Source: CAVQCT01 sp964520865
Lineage (GTDB): Bacteria > Zixibacteria > MSB-5A5 > GN15 > FEB-12
Length of the DNA: 14,128 bases
Assembly (NCBI GenBank): GCA_964520865.1
Contig: CAZFOY010000068.1
Span: forward strand, 1 to 14,128
Direction of reading: 5' to 3'
Shown: in pieces, positions 6,824-13,526 of the stretch
Numbering within the stretch: position 1 is the first letter of the stretch
Layout of the letters: each line of letters opens with the position of its first letter
The notes under the pieces: model-generated
Told to the model about the DNA's origin: nothing
What the model saw: the letters and a program-made list of their open reading frames with translations, nothing else
The model's database searches: none
Translations under genes and position numbers: made by a program

Positions 6824-7381
6824 ATGCTGGCAATCATTGAAGATATCAGGGCTATCTTTAGAAACGACCCGGCTTGTAGAAATATCGAATTTATCCTTTA
6901 TCCGGGCTTTCACGCGATAACGTTCCACCGGTTTATCCATTTCCTGTGGAAGGCGAAGATTCCGTTCATTCCCCGAATGTTCTCGCAGATCAACCGGTTT
7001 CTGACCGGGCTCGAGATCCATCCGGGGGCGACGATCGGCAAAGGGTTTTTCGTCGACCACGGCGCGGGATTGGTGATCGGTGAGACGACCCTGATCGGTA
7101 ACAACTGCGTCCTCTTTCACAACGTCACGCTGGGGGGAACCGGCAAACATGTCGGCAAGCGACATCCGACCCTCGGCAACAATGTCCTCGTCGGCACCGG
7201 CGCCATTATCCTCGGACCGGTAACGGTAGGGGATAACGTGCGAATCGGCGCCAACAGCTATATCTTCATGCACGATGTTCCGGCGAACACGACGGTTGCG
7301 GGAATCCCGGCACGGATTGTCAAGCAGGACGGTGCCCGCTGTGATCTCGAACTCCCCAAGACGCAGGTGCCTCTACCGTAA
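6824..7381 (+). CDS. cysE: Serine O-acetyltransferase, short form
   Basis: Transfers acetyl from acetyl-CoA to L-serine, giving O-acetylserine for CysK. At 185 residues it is the short form, lacking the long N-terminal helical extension of the Escherichia coli enzyme and resembling the Bacillus type. The N-terminal helices carry LYPGFHAITFHR (25-36). From about residue 64 a left-handed beta-helix of hexapeptide repeats begins with EIHPGATIGKGFF. It includes the catalytic Asp78-His79 pair (VDHGAG), the hallmark GETTLIGNN, VTLGGTGK at 101-108 and RHPTLGNN. The usual C-terminal anchor reads VAGIPARIV (158-166). The start has only a weak GAAGAG directly before the ATG, which fits translation coupled to cysK. 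Transcription ends at the hairpin 30 bp downstream. Confidence 0.94.
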   Translation: MLAIIEDIRAIFRNDPACRNIEFILYPGFHAITFHRFIHFLWKAKIPFIPRMFSQINRFLTGLEIHPGATIGKGFFVDHGAGLVIGETTLIGNNCVLFHNVTLGGTGKHVGKRHPTLGNNVLVGTGAIILGPVTVGDNVRIGANSYIFMHDVPANTTVAGIPARIVKQDGARCDLELPKTQVPLP

Positions 7382-7410
7382 AGCGAACTTGGTCTCGATC
7401 GAACATAAGA

Positions 7411-7441
7411 AAGGCTGCTTCAATCGAGTTGAAGCAGCCTT
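7411..7441. terminator. Bidirectional intrinsic terminator
   Basis: A perfect 13-bp stem, AAGGCTGCTTCAA (7411-7423) and TTGAAGCAGCCTT (7429-7441), with the 5-nt loop TCGAG. TCTTGT follows on the plus strand and TCTTATGTT on the minus strand. It sits between the convergent cysE and dockerin-protein genes and should stop transcription from both sides. Confidence 0.85.
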
Positions 7442-7465
7442 CTTGTATCTATGCGGATACTGACT

Positions 7466-8857
7466 CTATTGACAGCTAATGGGAGCGGGTCCCGTGCCGA
7501 AAGAGTAATCCACGAGATAAATCAGATCGGTGATATCGACAGTGAGATCTCCGTTGACATCGGCTTCATCGGCGCAGACCGGTGCCGGGCCGCTGCCAAA
7601 CGAATAGTCGACAAGGAAGATCAGGTCACTGATATCGACCGCATCCTCGGAATCATTGTTGACGTTACCGCGAAGACCGATACAGCAGCCGACCTTGACC
7701 GAATAGTCGGCCGACCACGAAGTCTCGGCGTCCCAATCGTCTTTTGCCTGCACTTTGACGGCAAATTCACCATTCTGCTGCCAGGTGTGCGAAGTGGTCA
7801 TCTTGGTACCGGAGTCGTACGGACCCATCCAGTCGCTCGTTGTGCCGTCGCCCCAGTCCCAGCGATAGTACATCTGATCGCCATCTTGGTCGGTGGAGCT
7901 GGTCTCAAATTCGCAGTTGTCGCCCGGTACGGTATTCGTAGGTCCCGAAGTGATCGTCGGATCATCCGGAGCATAGTTGGCCGGAACACCGTTTCCGATT
8001 CTAACTTTGATTTCAATTGAGTTCGCGCCGAGCCAATTGACAACGGTGAGAACGTCAAGCGGCGGTACGTCGCGCGCCCCGCTCAGTTGGATAAGCGGAC
8101 GATAGTCGTTCTCGTTCGAACTTCCACCGACAAAGACCTGATAGCCGCCATCAAAGAAGCAGCTTGGGTAGCCGGCGAAATTGTAGTCGTTGGACATTCT
8201 ATCCAGAGCCTTGCCGTTTACGTCACACACCATCGAGGCGTAGTGAAACGGATAATCGTGCGAACCATAAATGCCTTCGAGCGCCTTCCGAGTAGCCGGA
8301 CAGTACTGACACCAGGTCGCTGTGGCCTCCTCGACGAAGACTGAGTGGGTAAAGCCGGCGGCTGTTTCGTTATGTCCGGGCGTTCCTGGTATTCCCGAAG
8401 CCGCAGCGTCGCAATAGTGAGCGAGAAAGTAATAGCCGGCTCCCGGATCAGCGTCCGCCAGGACTTCCGTCGACGTGAAGACGGCAGTTGTGGCCTCAAT
8501 ATTTGATGACGATATCGTTCCGATTCCGGCCGTGACGGAATTCCAGGTCTGACTGCTTTCCCACCTGGTTCCGTCGGCGATGTTTACAGTTCCGCCGGGT
8601 CCCCAATCAAGAAATGCGTGACCGTAGTTGTGTCCCTCCAAATCCCGCCAACGCGACACAGGTTCGACGATATATGTCCTGACTGTTCCCGTGTATGCAT
8701 CCCGCCCGACTGATTTGTCGGCGGAATTCGACGAGTTTACGCTCGGTTTAGTGCTGGAGGGTTGACGGACTACCGATATCGGATTGGTATCGGCGGACAC
8801 CGACAGGGATAGAAGCAGGAGCACTGCCGCAAGGAAGAACGTGTAACAACGTTTCAT
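7466..8857 (-). CDS. Secreted CXXC/PKD/dockerin-repeat protein
   Basis: A 463-residue exported multidomain protein. Residues 1-22 are a signal peptide (Lys2, Arg3, Leu-rich core, Ser-Ala-Asp cut site). Residues 55-250 hold an unassigned region with ATATWCQYCP at 178-187, a thioredoxin-like CXXC (Cys183, Cys186), and further Cys at 149, 211 and 233. Residues 298-390 form a PKD-like immunoglobulin domain with YRWDWGDGTTSDW. After Gly-Cys-Cys, residues 395-463 carry two dockerin-type calcium loops, VNNDSEDAVDISDLIFLVDY and VNGDLTVDITDLIYLVDY, each followed by SFG-x-GPAP. GAGGGA lies 8 nt before the ATG. This tail is frequent in secreted Zixibacteria-type proteins and here more likely marks cell-surface handling than a cellulosome. 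It is probably the last gene of the operon with the beta-barrel gene 64 bp upstream. The CXXC might act as an extracytoplasmic thiol-disulfide centre; the function is not established. Confidence 0.85.
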   Translation of the reverse strand: MKRCYTFFLAAVLLLLSLSVSADTNPISVVRQPSSTKPSVNSSNSADKSVGRDAYTGTVRTYIVEPVSRWRDLEGHNYGHAFLDWGPGGTVNIADGTRWESSQTWNSVTAGIGTISSSNIEATTAVFTSTEVLADADPGAGYYFLAHYCDAAASGIPGTPGHNETAAGFTHSVFVEEATATWCQYCPATRKALEGIYGSHDYPFHYASMVCDVNGKALDRMSNDYNFAGYPSCFFDGGYQVFVGGSSNENDYRPLIQLSGARDVPPLDVLTVVNWLGANSIEIKVRIGNGVPANYAPDDPTITSGPTNTVPGDNCEFETSSTDQDGDQMYYRWDWGDGTTSDWMGPYDSGTKMTTSHTWQQNGEFAVKVQAKDDWDAETSWSADYSVKVGCCIGLRGNVNNDSEDAVDISDLIFLVDYSFGSGPAPVCADEADVNGDLTVDITDLIYLVDYSFGTGPAPISCQ

Positions 8858-8921
8858 ACTGTTTCCCTCGTGTTATCTGTTAGTCTCTCTGTGGTCTTTC
8901 GTCTCATTTCTGTTTTAGTGT

Positions 8922-10139
8922 CTACAGCTGAAGATTGAACGCTGTAGAAATCGAAAGATCGCTATATCTGTACACATCTATCGTGGAAGAATTATGCGTG
9001 TAGTCGAGACGGATCGAAGGCTCGATGTGATACTGGTGTCCAATTACCAGCGGAACTTGAATATTCAAATAAGCCCGACTCTCATCGTCCGAACGACTTT
9101 GCGCAAACTTAGTCGACACTACTATCGTCCCATTGCCCAATTCGTGTCTCTCAATAGTGTTCTGATAAGCTTTGTTCCAGTACCCGGCACCAACGGTCGT
9201 TACCAGGTGTGGAACGAGATACGTCTTGATTCTTGCCTGAATAGAGTTACCGTCGTATTCGTTCGCCCAGGGTGAAACGTAACCAGTAGAATAACCGTAG
9301 ACAATGGCAGCACTGTCCTTGTCAATGAAGGACCTGTATCCAAAGGTAAGACTCACTCCAGTTCGTTGGCCGATGGGAAGGGACAAGCGGGGAGAGATAT
9401 AGAATGACTTGAGTCGACCCTCTTGTAGGATACTGTACTGCTGACCATCGACCACAGCATATCTCACTACTATCGTATCGAAAATCGTCTTGTAAGCATT
9501 GACATAACTGAAATTGCCGTAGTTGTATCCGCCTTCAACATCGAGCGATATCTTATTGAAGAGACTCATGTTCCAGCCCGCAAACGCCTGTAGCTTATTT
9601 CTGCTGTCGAGATCGCTTGTCGAATATCCGGTCGAAGTAAAGATAGATCCCATGCGGAACCTGAAGGCGGGATTGAACCGATAGCTCAGTGAGGCAGTAG
9701 CATCGATATCTTCAGTCGGAAAGTCGTTTCTCGGAATGCGTCCGTCCGGACCCGCGGCAAGATTCGGCTCGCGATACTTGTGGTGCTTGTAGTTGCCGTC
9801 CACATAGACCGCAAGACGCGAATCTCCCGACGTGGGAATAAATGTAAGCCCGCCGCCATACTGGAAATTGGAGAGCTGAAAATTTCTACTGTAATAGGTG
9901 TATTCCGTCGACAAAGTCACCTGCGTCATTGACAGCGGGTAGAGCTTCATGCGCAAGCTGGCATTCGAATACGTGTCCTTCCGGTCGCTTGAATCCTTCA
10001 CCAGATTACCGGTGTAGCCATTGTTAATCCCGGCTTCGATACTGTACTCCCGGTTCGCCGCATTGGCCTGACTGAGAAGAAGGAAATAAGCCGAGAAAAG
10101 AATCAGAAATCCACCGGTGCTGAATCTTGGATGTAACAT
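8922..10139 (-). CDS. Outer-membrane beta-barrel protein
   Basis: A 405-residue protein with a signal peptide (residues 1-27: Arg5, hydrophobic core LILFSAYFLLL, Ala-Asn-Ala cut). The mature part consists of alternating amphipathic strands rich in Tyr, Ser, Thr and Asn, for example VTLSTEYTYYSRNFQLSNF and FNKISLDVEGGYNYGNFSYV. It ends in STAFNLQL with a hydrophobic final Leu after the alternation, typical of a BAM-inserted barrel of roughly 16 or more strands. The ATG at 10139 is chosen because the signal peptide begins there; an open frame continues upstream but overlaps the neighbour. The start is one base after the stop of the Ser-rich gene (TAAAATG), with GGGAGGGG some 12 nt upstream inside that gene, so the two are translationally coupled. 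It could be a porin, a transporter or an export channel for the neighbouring secreted proteins. Confidence 0.8.
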   Translation of the reverse strand: MLHPRFSTGGFLILFSAYFLLLSQANAANREYSIEAGINNGYTGNLVKDSSDRKDTYSNASLRMKLYPLSMTQVTLSTEYTYYSRNFQLSNFQYGGGLTFIPTSGDSRLAVYVDGNYKHHKYREPNLAAGPDGRIPRNDFPTEDIDATASLSYRFNPAFRFRMGSIFTSTGYSTSDLDSRNKLQAFAGWNMSLFNKISLDVEGGYNYGNFSYVNAYKTIFDTIVVRYAVVDGQQYSILQEGRLKSFYISPRLSLPIGQRTGVSLTFGYRSFIDKDSAAIVYGYSTGYVSPWANEYDGNSIQARIKTYLVPHLVTTVGAGYWNKAYQNTIERHELGNGTIVVSTKFAQSRSDDESRAYLNIQVPLVIGHQYHIEPSIRLDYTHNSSTIDVYRYSDLSISTAFNLQL

Positions 10140-10140
10140 T

Positions 10141-10572
10141 TTAGAAGCAGACCCCTCCCACGCACCCGCCTCCGGAGCCGAGGCTGAAACCGATTCCACC
10201 TGAGAAATCAGATTCGAAGTTGTTGCGGCACTTGTCCAGACCAAGGCAACCGCTCAGCCGACTGCTGAAATGGTCGGCGCGGGACTCAAACGAAGTCGAC
10301 ACAGAAGACTCGGAAGACGATTCAGAAAACAGCCCCGAGGATACATTGCTCACGGAAGATAGTATCGACGATGTGGCCACCTTCGCGGCCGATTCGAATA
10401 CATCCGGAATGTTGTTGTTGTCGCTGTCGACAAGATTGTCATTGAAACCGTCGCCATCGAGATCGACGAATCTATTCGACGATGACGCAGCGTGAATACT
10501 CGTAGAAGATAAAAGGAGAAGTAACATCACAGCCAGAATGCTGCTCATAAGCGTACGTAAACATGTTCCCAC
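10141..10572 (-). CDS. Small secreted Ser-rich protein with calcium loops
   Basis: A protein of about 143 residues that I cannot assign to a family. The start is uncertain: GTG at 10572 is preferred because GAGG (10579-10582) lies 6 nt before it. GTG at 10584 and ATG at 10548 are alternatives. The N-terminus is a signal peptide with one Arg and a Leu-rich core ending in Ser-Ile-His-Ala. Next come two thrombospondin-type-3-like acidic loops, DLDGDGFNDN and DSDNNNIPDVFE, as in calcium-binding secreted proteins. A 45-residue Ser-dominated low-complexity stretch follows, then LSGCLGLDKCRNNF, and a Gly-rich tail GSGGGCVGGVCF with paired Cys. The end of the gene contains the ribosome-binding site of the beta-barrel gene, so the two are made together; it may be a surface or secreted partner of the barrel. 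Confidence 0.7.
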   Translation of the reverse strand: MGTCLRTLMSSILAVMLLLLLSSTSIHAASSSNRFVDLDGDGFNDNLVDSDNNNIPDVFESAAKVATSSILSSVSNVSSGLFSESSSESSVSTSFESRADHFSSRLSGCLGLDKCRNNFESDFSGGIGFSLGSGGGCVGGVCF

Positions 10573-10675
10573 ACAACACCTCACTCGAAATTCTTAAACA
10601 GCCCGGAATCTGAGCATCAATCTAAAATAACTAAAATTGTCAGCATTACAAGACTTTTTTGTCCATTCAGGGGCT

Positions 10676-10960
10676 TCATTGAAGCAGTTGGGAAAACTCC
10701 TCGTATGGAATAACCGGCCAGGTTTCGGTATCCAGAACGCCGAGGCTGTTTATCTGCGAGGCGATTCTGAAGGCGATATTTTGGTCAGGGACATCGAAAA
10801 TCGCGACATAATCGTACCGGCCAAGCGTGGCGTAGAGCCGTTCTACGCGGACATTGTTCTTGGTGAAAATCTCCAGCGACTCATTGACATGGTGCGACAG
10901 GTCGGGGTGCGCCTTCTTGGCACTGCTGTTGATCTGCATAGCCATAATGAACACAGCCAT
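10676..10960 (-). CDS. GYD-domain protein
   Basis: A 94-residue cytosolic protein of the GYD family (ferredoxin-like fold); the biochemical role is not settled for the family. The ATG at 10960 is fixed by AGGAGG (10968-10973) 7 nt upstream; an open frame reaching back to 11218 overlaps the ABC-F gene and is not real. The signature LYATLGRYDYVAIFDVPD lies at 43-60 and is followed by the helix IAFRIASQINSLG and the strand VLDTETWPVIP, the usual GYD ending. An N-terminal helical segment (HPDLSHHVNESLEIFTKNN) packs before it. It is divergent from the ABC-F gene and 103 bp upstream of the Ser-rich gene on the same strand, so it may be the first gene of that operon or independent. Confidence 0.85.
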   Translation of the reverse strand: MAVFIMAMQINSSAKKAHPDLSHHVNESLEIFTKNNVRVERLYATLGRYDYVAIFDVPDQNIAFRIASQINSLGVLDTETWPVIPYEEFSQLLQ

Positions 10961-10967
10961 GGTTTTA

Positions 10968-10973
10968 CCTCCT
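10968..10973 (-). promoter_or_regulatory. Shine-Dalgarno AGGAGG of the GYD gene
   Basis: AGGAGG on the minus strand, 7 nt before the ATG at 10960. It decides the start against the longer open frame. Confidence 0.8.
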
Positions 10974-10991
10974 CTTTTGACGTTCATAGAC

Positions 10992-11020
10992 AAATTAGCC
11001 CCGAAACGGCCTAAAATCAA
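10992..11020 (-). promoter_or_regulatory. Weak candidate promoter for the GYD gene
   Basis: On the minus strand TTGATT (11020-11015) and TAATTT (10997-10992) are separated by 17 nt. The -35 matches four of six positions and the -10 only three. Placement before the GYD start fits, but the -10 is poor. Confidence 0.25.
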
Positions 11021-11065
11021 CGAGTTTATCCATGCTGGCATCCTCGCATCCGGGCCCGACCGTTG

Positions 11066-11094
11066 TTGACGTTGGTCTGAAAATACTATACTAT
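11066..11094 (+). promoter_or_regulatory. Promoter of the ABC-F gene, start site at or near the ATG
   Basis: TTGACG (11066-11071) and TACTAT (11089-11094) are 17 nt apart; TATACT (11087-11092) overlaps with 15 nt spacing. Either -10 places the transcription start within about 2 nt of the ATG at 11100, which suggests a leaderless mRNA. Confidence 0.5.
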
Positions 11095-11099
11095 GAGGT

Positions 11100-12767
11100 A
11101 TGGTTTTTGTGCTCGCCAAAGATCTCTCATTTCGATATCCTTCGCAGCCAGACCTCACATTGCGAGGGCTTGCGTTCTCAATAGACAAGAGCAGTCGGAT
11201 CGGTCTGGTGGGGGGCAACGGAAGCGGAAAAACGACTCTGTTGAAATTAATTAGACAAGAGCTTCAGCCGGTTTCCGGCTCGCTCATTGTCGAGAGGGAT
11301 GTGAGTGTCGGCTACCTTCCGCAGGAAGTGAGCTTCGGTGAAAATCTGACGGTGAGAGACTACTTATGGTCGGCGCGGCCGAAGCTTGCTCAGTTGAAGC
11401 AAAAGGCAGATGTCGCAAATCGAGACGACGAATCCTGCGCTGATGCTGTCGCCGACTTCTACGCCCGCGGAGGGGATACCTACGAGAGCCGGATATTGCG
11501 ACTCCTCTCGGACTTTAGAATCAGCGAGGACAAACTTAATCTTCTGCTGGAATTACTCAGCGGCGGGGAGAAGACGAAAGTCGCGATCATCCGTCTGCTC
11601 CTGGCCGATCCGACGCTGCTCCTGCTTGACGAGCCGACGAATCATCTGGAGATGCAGTCGCGCGCCTGGCTCGAACGCTATCTTCACCAGATCGACATTC
11701 CTTATGTTGCCGTAAGTCATGATCGACGGTTTCTTGATGGGGCAGTCGACCACATCTGGGAGTTGAAGAACGGCGAACTCACTCAATTCAGCGGCAACTA
11801 CTCGTTCTACAAGAGGGCGAGGGAGAACGAACGGGAGCGGAAACACCGCCTGCACGATCACCAGCACCGGAAAGTAAAGCGCCTTGAGGCAGCGGCAGCG
11901 GAGCGGAGGCAAGACGCGCACAAAATGGAGAGGTTCAAAGCGAAGCGGTCGGTGTCGAAGAAGGGATCCGTACAGAAGAGGGACGCCGGATCGGCCAGCA
12001 CCAAGGCGGATCCGTCGAAGAAAATGCGATCGGCAGTCGTGATGTCCAGGCGAATCGAGGCGGAAATCAAGGTCGAAGCCGAGCTGAAACCGTTCATCGA
12101 GAAAGAACGAAAAATCCAACTGAGACAAAGCGAGTTGAAAAACCCAGTCGTGGTCGACGTGAGAGAGATCTCAAAGGCCTTTGGCTCAAACGAAATACTC
12201 GAATCGTTCTCGTTCACCGTTAGGAATGGTGACAAGGTGGGTGTTATCGGCAGCAACGGGAGCGGCAAGTCGACCTTGCTCAAGATCCTGATCGGGGAGC
12301 TTGAGCCCGATCGGGGGAGTGTCGTTTGGGCGCCCCAAGCGCAGGTCGGTTATTATGCGCAGGAGCACGAGAATCTCGACCGGAATCTGTCGATTTTGGA
12401 TGAAGTACTCCAGGGACGGGTTACGGAACAGGCGTTGGCCCGGACAATCCTTGGCGGTTTGAATCTTCGCCGGGACAAAGTGTTTCAAAAGATAGACTCA
12501 TTGTCACTCGGAGAAAGAAGCAAGACTGCCCTGGCCAAAGCGCTGTTCACCGACGCAAACGTCCTGCTGTTGGATGAACCGACAAATCATCTTGAGTTGG
12601 AGTCGCTCGAAGCTTTCGAGAAGGCGTTGCGCGAGTACAACGGCACCGTTGTACTCGTCACGCACGACCGCTATCTGCTCGACGAGGCCGCGACTGCGAT
12701 ACTTGATATGGACTCCGGCAGGTTCTTCGCCGGGAGATATACGGATTACGAGGAGAGGTATTTGTAG
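11100..12767 (+). CDS. ABC-F family ATPase (ribosome-associated type)
   Basis: A 555-residue soluble protein with two ABC nucleotide-binding domains and no membrane segments. ABC-F proteins bind the ribosomal E site and act as translation factors or antibiotic-resistance factors. Domain 1 has Walker A GGNGSGKTT (38-46), signature LSGGE (about 153), Walker B LLLLDEPTNH (about 176-185) and SHD (about 206). Domain 2 has Walker A GSNGSGKST (about 384-392), signature LSLGE (about 468), Walker B VLLLDEPTNH and THDRYL. The linker (about 228-345) is long and highly charged, with Lys/Arg/Glu-rich helices and a basic Ser/Lys segment (KRSVSKKGSVQKRD). Length and sequence of this region separate housekeeping from resistance types, but I cannot assign a subclass. 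The ATG has no spaced Shine-Dalgarno; a leaderless mRNA or a GTG start at 11109 (GAGG 10 nt upstream) are the options. Transcribed alone, divergent from the GYD gene. Confidence 0.92.
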   Translation: MVFVLAKDLSFRYPSQPDLTLRGLAFSIDKSSRIGLVGGNGSGKTTLLKLIRQELQPVSGSLIVERDVSVGYLPQEVSFGENLTVRDYLWSARPKLAQLKQKADVANRDDESCADAVADFYARGGDTYESRILRLLSDFRISEDKLNLLLELLSGGEKTKVAIIRLLLADPTLLLLDEPTNHLEMQSRAWLERYLHQIDIPYVAVSHDRRFLDGAVDHIWELKNGELTQFSGNYSFYKRARENERERKHRLHDHQHRKVKRLEAAAAERRQDAHKMERFKAKRSVSKKGSVQKRDAGSASTKADPSKKMRSAVVMSRRIEAEIKVEAELKPFIEKERKIQLRQSELKNPVVVDVREISKAFGSNEILESFSFTVRNGDKVGVIGSNGSGKSTLLKILIGELEPDRGSVVWAPQAQVGYYAQEHENLDRNLSILDEVLQGRVTEQALARTILGGLNLRRDKVFQKIDSLSLGERSKTALAKALFTDANVLLLDEPTNHLELESLEAFEKALREYNGTVVLVTHDRYLLDEAATAILDMDSGRFFAGRYTDYEERYL

Positions 12768-12815
12768 GAGGCCACGAGTCCTTCTATCGGACCCCTGTTT
12801 TAAGGTCCGTGCCTC
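12768..12815 (+). terminator. Structured 3' hairpin after the ABC-F gene
   Basis: GAGGC-CAC (12768-12775) pairs with GTGCCTC (12809-12815) with one bulged C, and GGACC (12789-12793) pairs with GGTCC (12804-12808) stacked on it. The fold begins at the base after the stop codon. No T-run follows, so termination strength is uncertain; a REP-like copy begins 5 bp later. Confidence 0.4.
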
Positions 12816-12819
12816 ATTA

Positions 12820-12854
12820 CGTAGGCCCGACCATTCTTATGGCCGGGTGTTACT
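12820..12854 (+). repeat. REP-like 35-bp palindrome, copy 3
   Basis: Begins C-GTAGG, loop TCTT at 12835-12838 flanked by CCAT and ATGG. Aligns gap-free to the copy at 1295, with which it shares GACC-x-TTCTTATGGCCG in the centre, although the two are about 11.5 kb apart. Confidence 0.7.
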
Positions 12855-12875
12855 CGCGTGCCTGGTGGTATGCGG

Positions 12876-12910
12876 TCACGCGGCGGGCTCGAAGACGAGG
12901 CCGCCCTACC
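12876..12910 (-). repeat. REP-like 35-bp palindrome, copy 4
   Basis: Read on the minus strand it begins G-GTAGGGCGGCC with loop TCTT. It is in the opposite orientation to copy 3, 21 bp away, so both clusters in the window are inverted pairs. It is closest to the copy at 1361. Confidence 0.7.
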
Positions 12911-12962
12911 ACGAATGAGTTCTCCGGTGAAGGGTGGACCCGCTTTGGGCCCGCCATGTCAC

Positions 12963-13004
12963 ACATGTCCTCAGGCATGTCGTTCCTGCGCAGGCAGGAA
13001 CCCA
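12963..13004. repeat. Composite hairpin repeat, partial unit 1 (H3-H4)
   Basis: H3: ACATG and CATGT arms around TCCTCAGG (12963-12980). H4: GTTCCTGC, loop GCAG, GCAGGAAC (12982-13001). The first 40 bp are identical to 13469-13508. An H1 and H2 as in the other units are not clear to its left; GGACCC and GGGCCC near 12936-12952 may be a degenerate H1. Confidence 0.75.
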
Positions 13005-13020
13005 GATTCGTCATATCCGG

Positions 13021-13116
13021 CTGGACCCCTGCCTTCGCAGGGGTGACAGGCCTTCGCCTGTCGGCAAATCCGAACATGCCCCCAGGCATGTCATTCCTGC
13101 GTACGCAGGAATCCAG
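13021..13116. repeat. Composite hairpin repeat, complete unit 2 (H1-H2-H3-H4)
   Basis: H1: CCCCTGC, loop CTTC, GCAGGGG (13026-13043). H2: GACAGGC, loop CTTC, GCCTGTC (13045-13062). H3: ACATGCC, loop CCCA, GGCATGT (13074-13091). H4: the perfect 20-bp palindrome ATTCCTGCGTACGCAGGAAT (13093-13112). The unit starts CTGGA and ends TCCAG, and H1 is an inverted relative of H4. It ends 2 bp before the stop codon of the GIY-YIG gene. Confidence 0.85.
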
Positions 13117-13118
13117 AT

Positions 13119-13403
13119 TCAGAGAAGGTTGTCGTATAGATCTTTCCAAGCGGGGTTAGTCTCTTCAATGAGCCTGATCTTCCACTCCCTTTTCCATTTC
13201 TTCAATTGCTTCTCCCGTCGTATTGCCGACATCACATCTTCCGTCTGCTCGTAGTAGACCAGCATGTGGACTCCGTATTGTTTGGTGAATCCACCAGCGA
13301 GGTCGTTCTTGTGCTGAAATACTCGCTTGATCAGATCATTGGTCATTCCCACATAGAGCGTACCGATTCGCTTGCTCGCCATAATGTAAACAAAATAGCT
13401 CAT
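13119..13403 (-). CDS. GIY-YIG single-domain nuclease
   Basis: A 94-residue stand-alone GIY-YIG endonuclease, the short form often found among palindromic repeats. FVYIMAS (4-10) is the GIY strand, LYVGMTND (16-23) the YIG strand, Arg27 the expected catalytic Arg, and His31 follows. Tyr43 is in a conserved loop, Glu64 in AIRREKQLKKWKREWK (60-75) is the expected metal-binding Glu, and Asn83 in NPAWKDLY lies near the end. All catalytic positions are intact, so it is probably active. There is no other domain, so specificity must come from this fold or a partner. No Shine-Dalgarno is visible before the ATG, and the H1 hairpin of the next repeat unit begins about 18 nt upstream, inside the likely transcript. 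The stop codon is 2 bp from the other repeat array. Read-through from the DinB-like gene is the simplest source of mRNA. By memory, a related family (Ssn) in Neisseria cuts single-stranded DNA at the dRS3/NTS repeat; transfer of that role here is inference. Confidence 0.92.
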   Translation of the reverse strand: MSYFVYIMASKRIGTLYVGMTNDLIKRVFQHKNDLAGGFTKQYGVHMLVYYEQTEDVMSAIRREKQLKKWKREWKIRLIEETNPAWKDLYDNLL

Positions 13404-13415
13404 ACCAAGAATCTA

Positions 13416-13508
13416 CTGGACCCCTGCCTTCGCAGGGGTGACAGGCCATTGCCTGTCGTCAATTGCAGACATGTCCTCAGGCATGTCGTTCCTGCGCAGG
13501 CAGGAACC
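13416..13508. repeat. Composite hairpin repeat, complete unit 3
   Basis: H1: CCCCTGC, CTTC, GCAGGGG (13421-13438). H2: GACAGGC, loop CATT, GCCTGTC (13440-13457). H3: ACATG and CATGT around TCCTCAGG (13469-13486). H4: GTTCCTGC, GCAG, GCAGGAAC (13488-13507). The right half equals partial unit 1. It begins 12 bp upstream of the GIY-YIG start codon. Confidence 0.85.
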
Positions 13509-13526
13509 TATGCAACTTTCTCCAAC

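Noticed and set aside
7466..8857. Cellulosome component
   Set aside because: A dockerin-type tail alone does not show this; there are no cohesins or carbohydrate-active domains, and this tail is common on varied secreted proteins of similar bacteria.
10961..11218. N-terminal extension of the GYD gene
   Set aside because: It would overlap the ABC-F start and promoter; AGGAGG at the right distance from the internal ATG and the family length fix the start at 10960.
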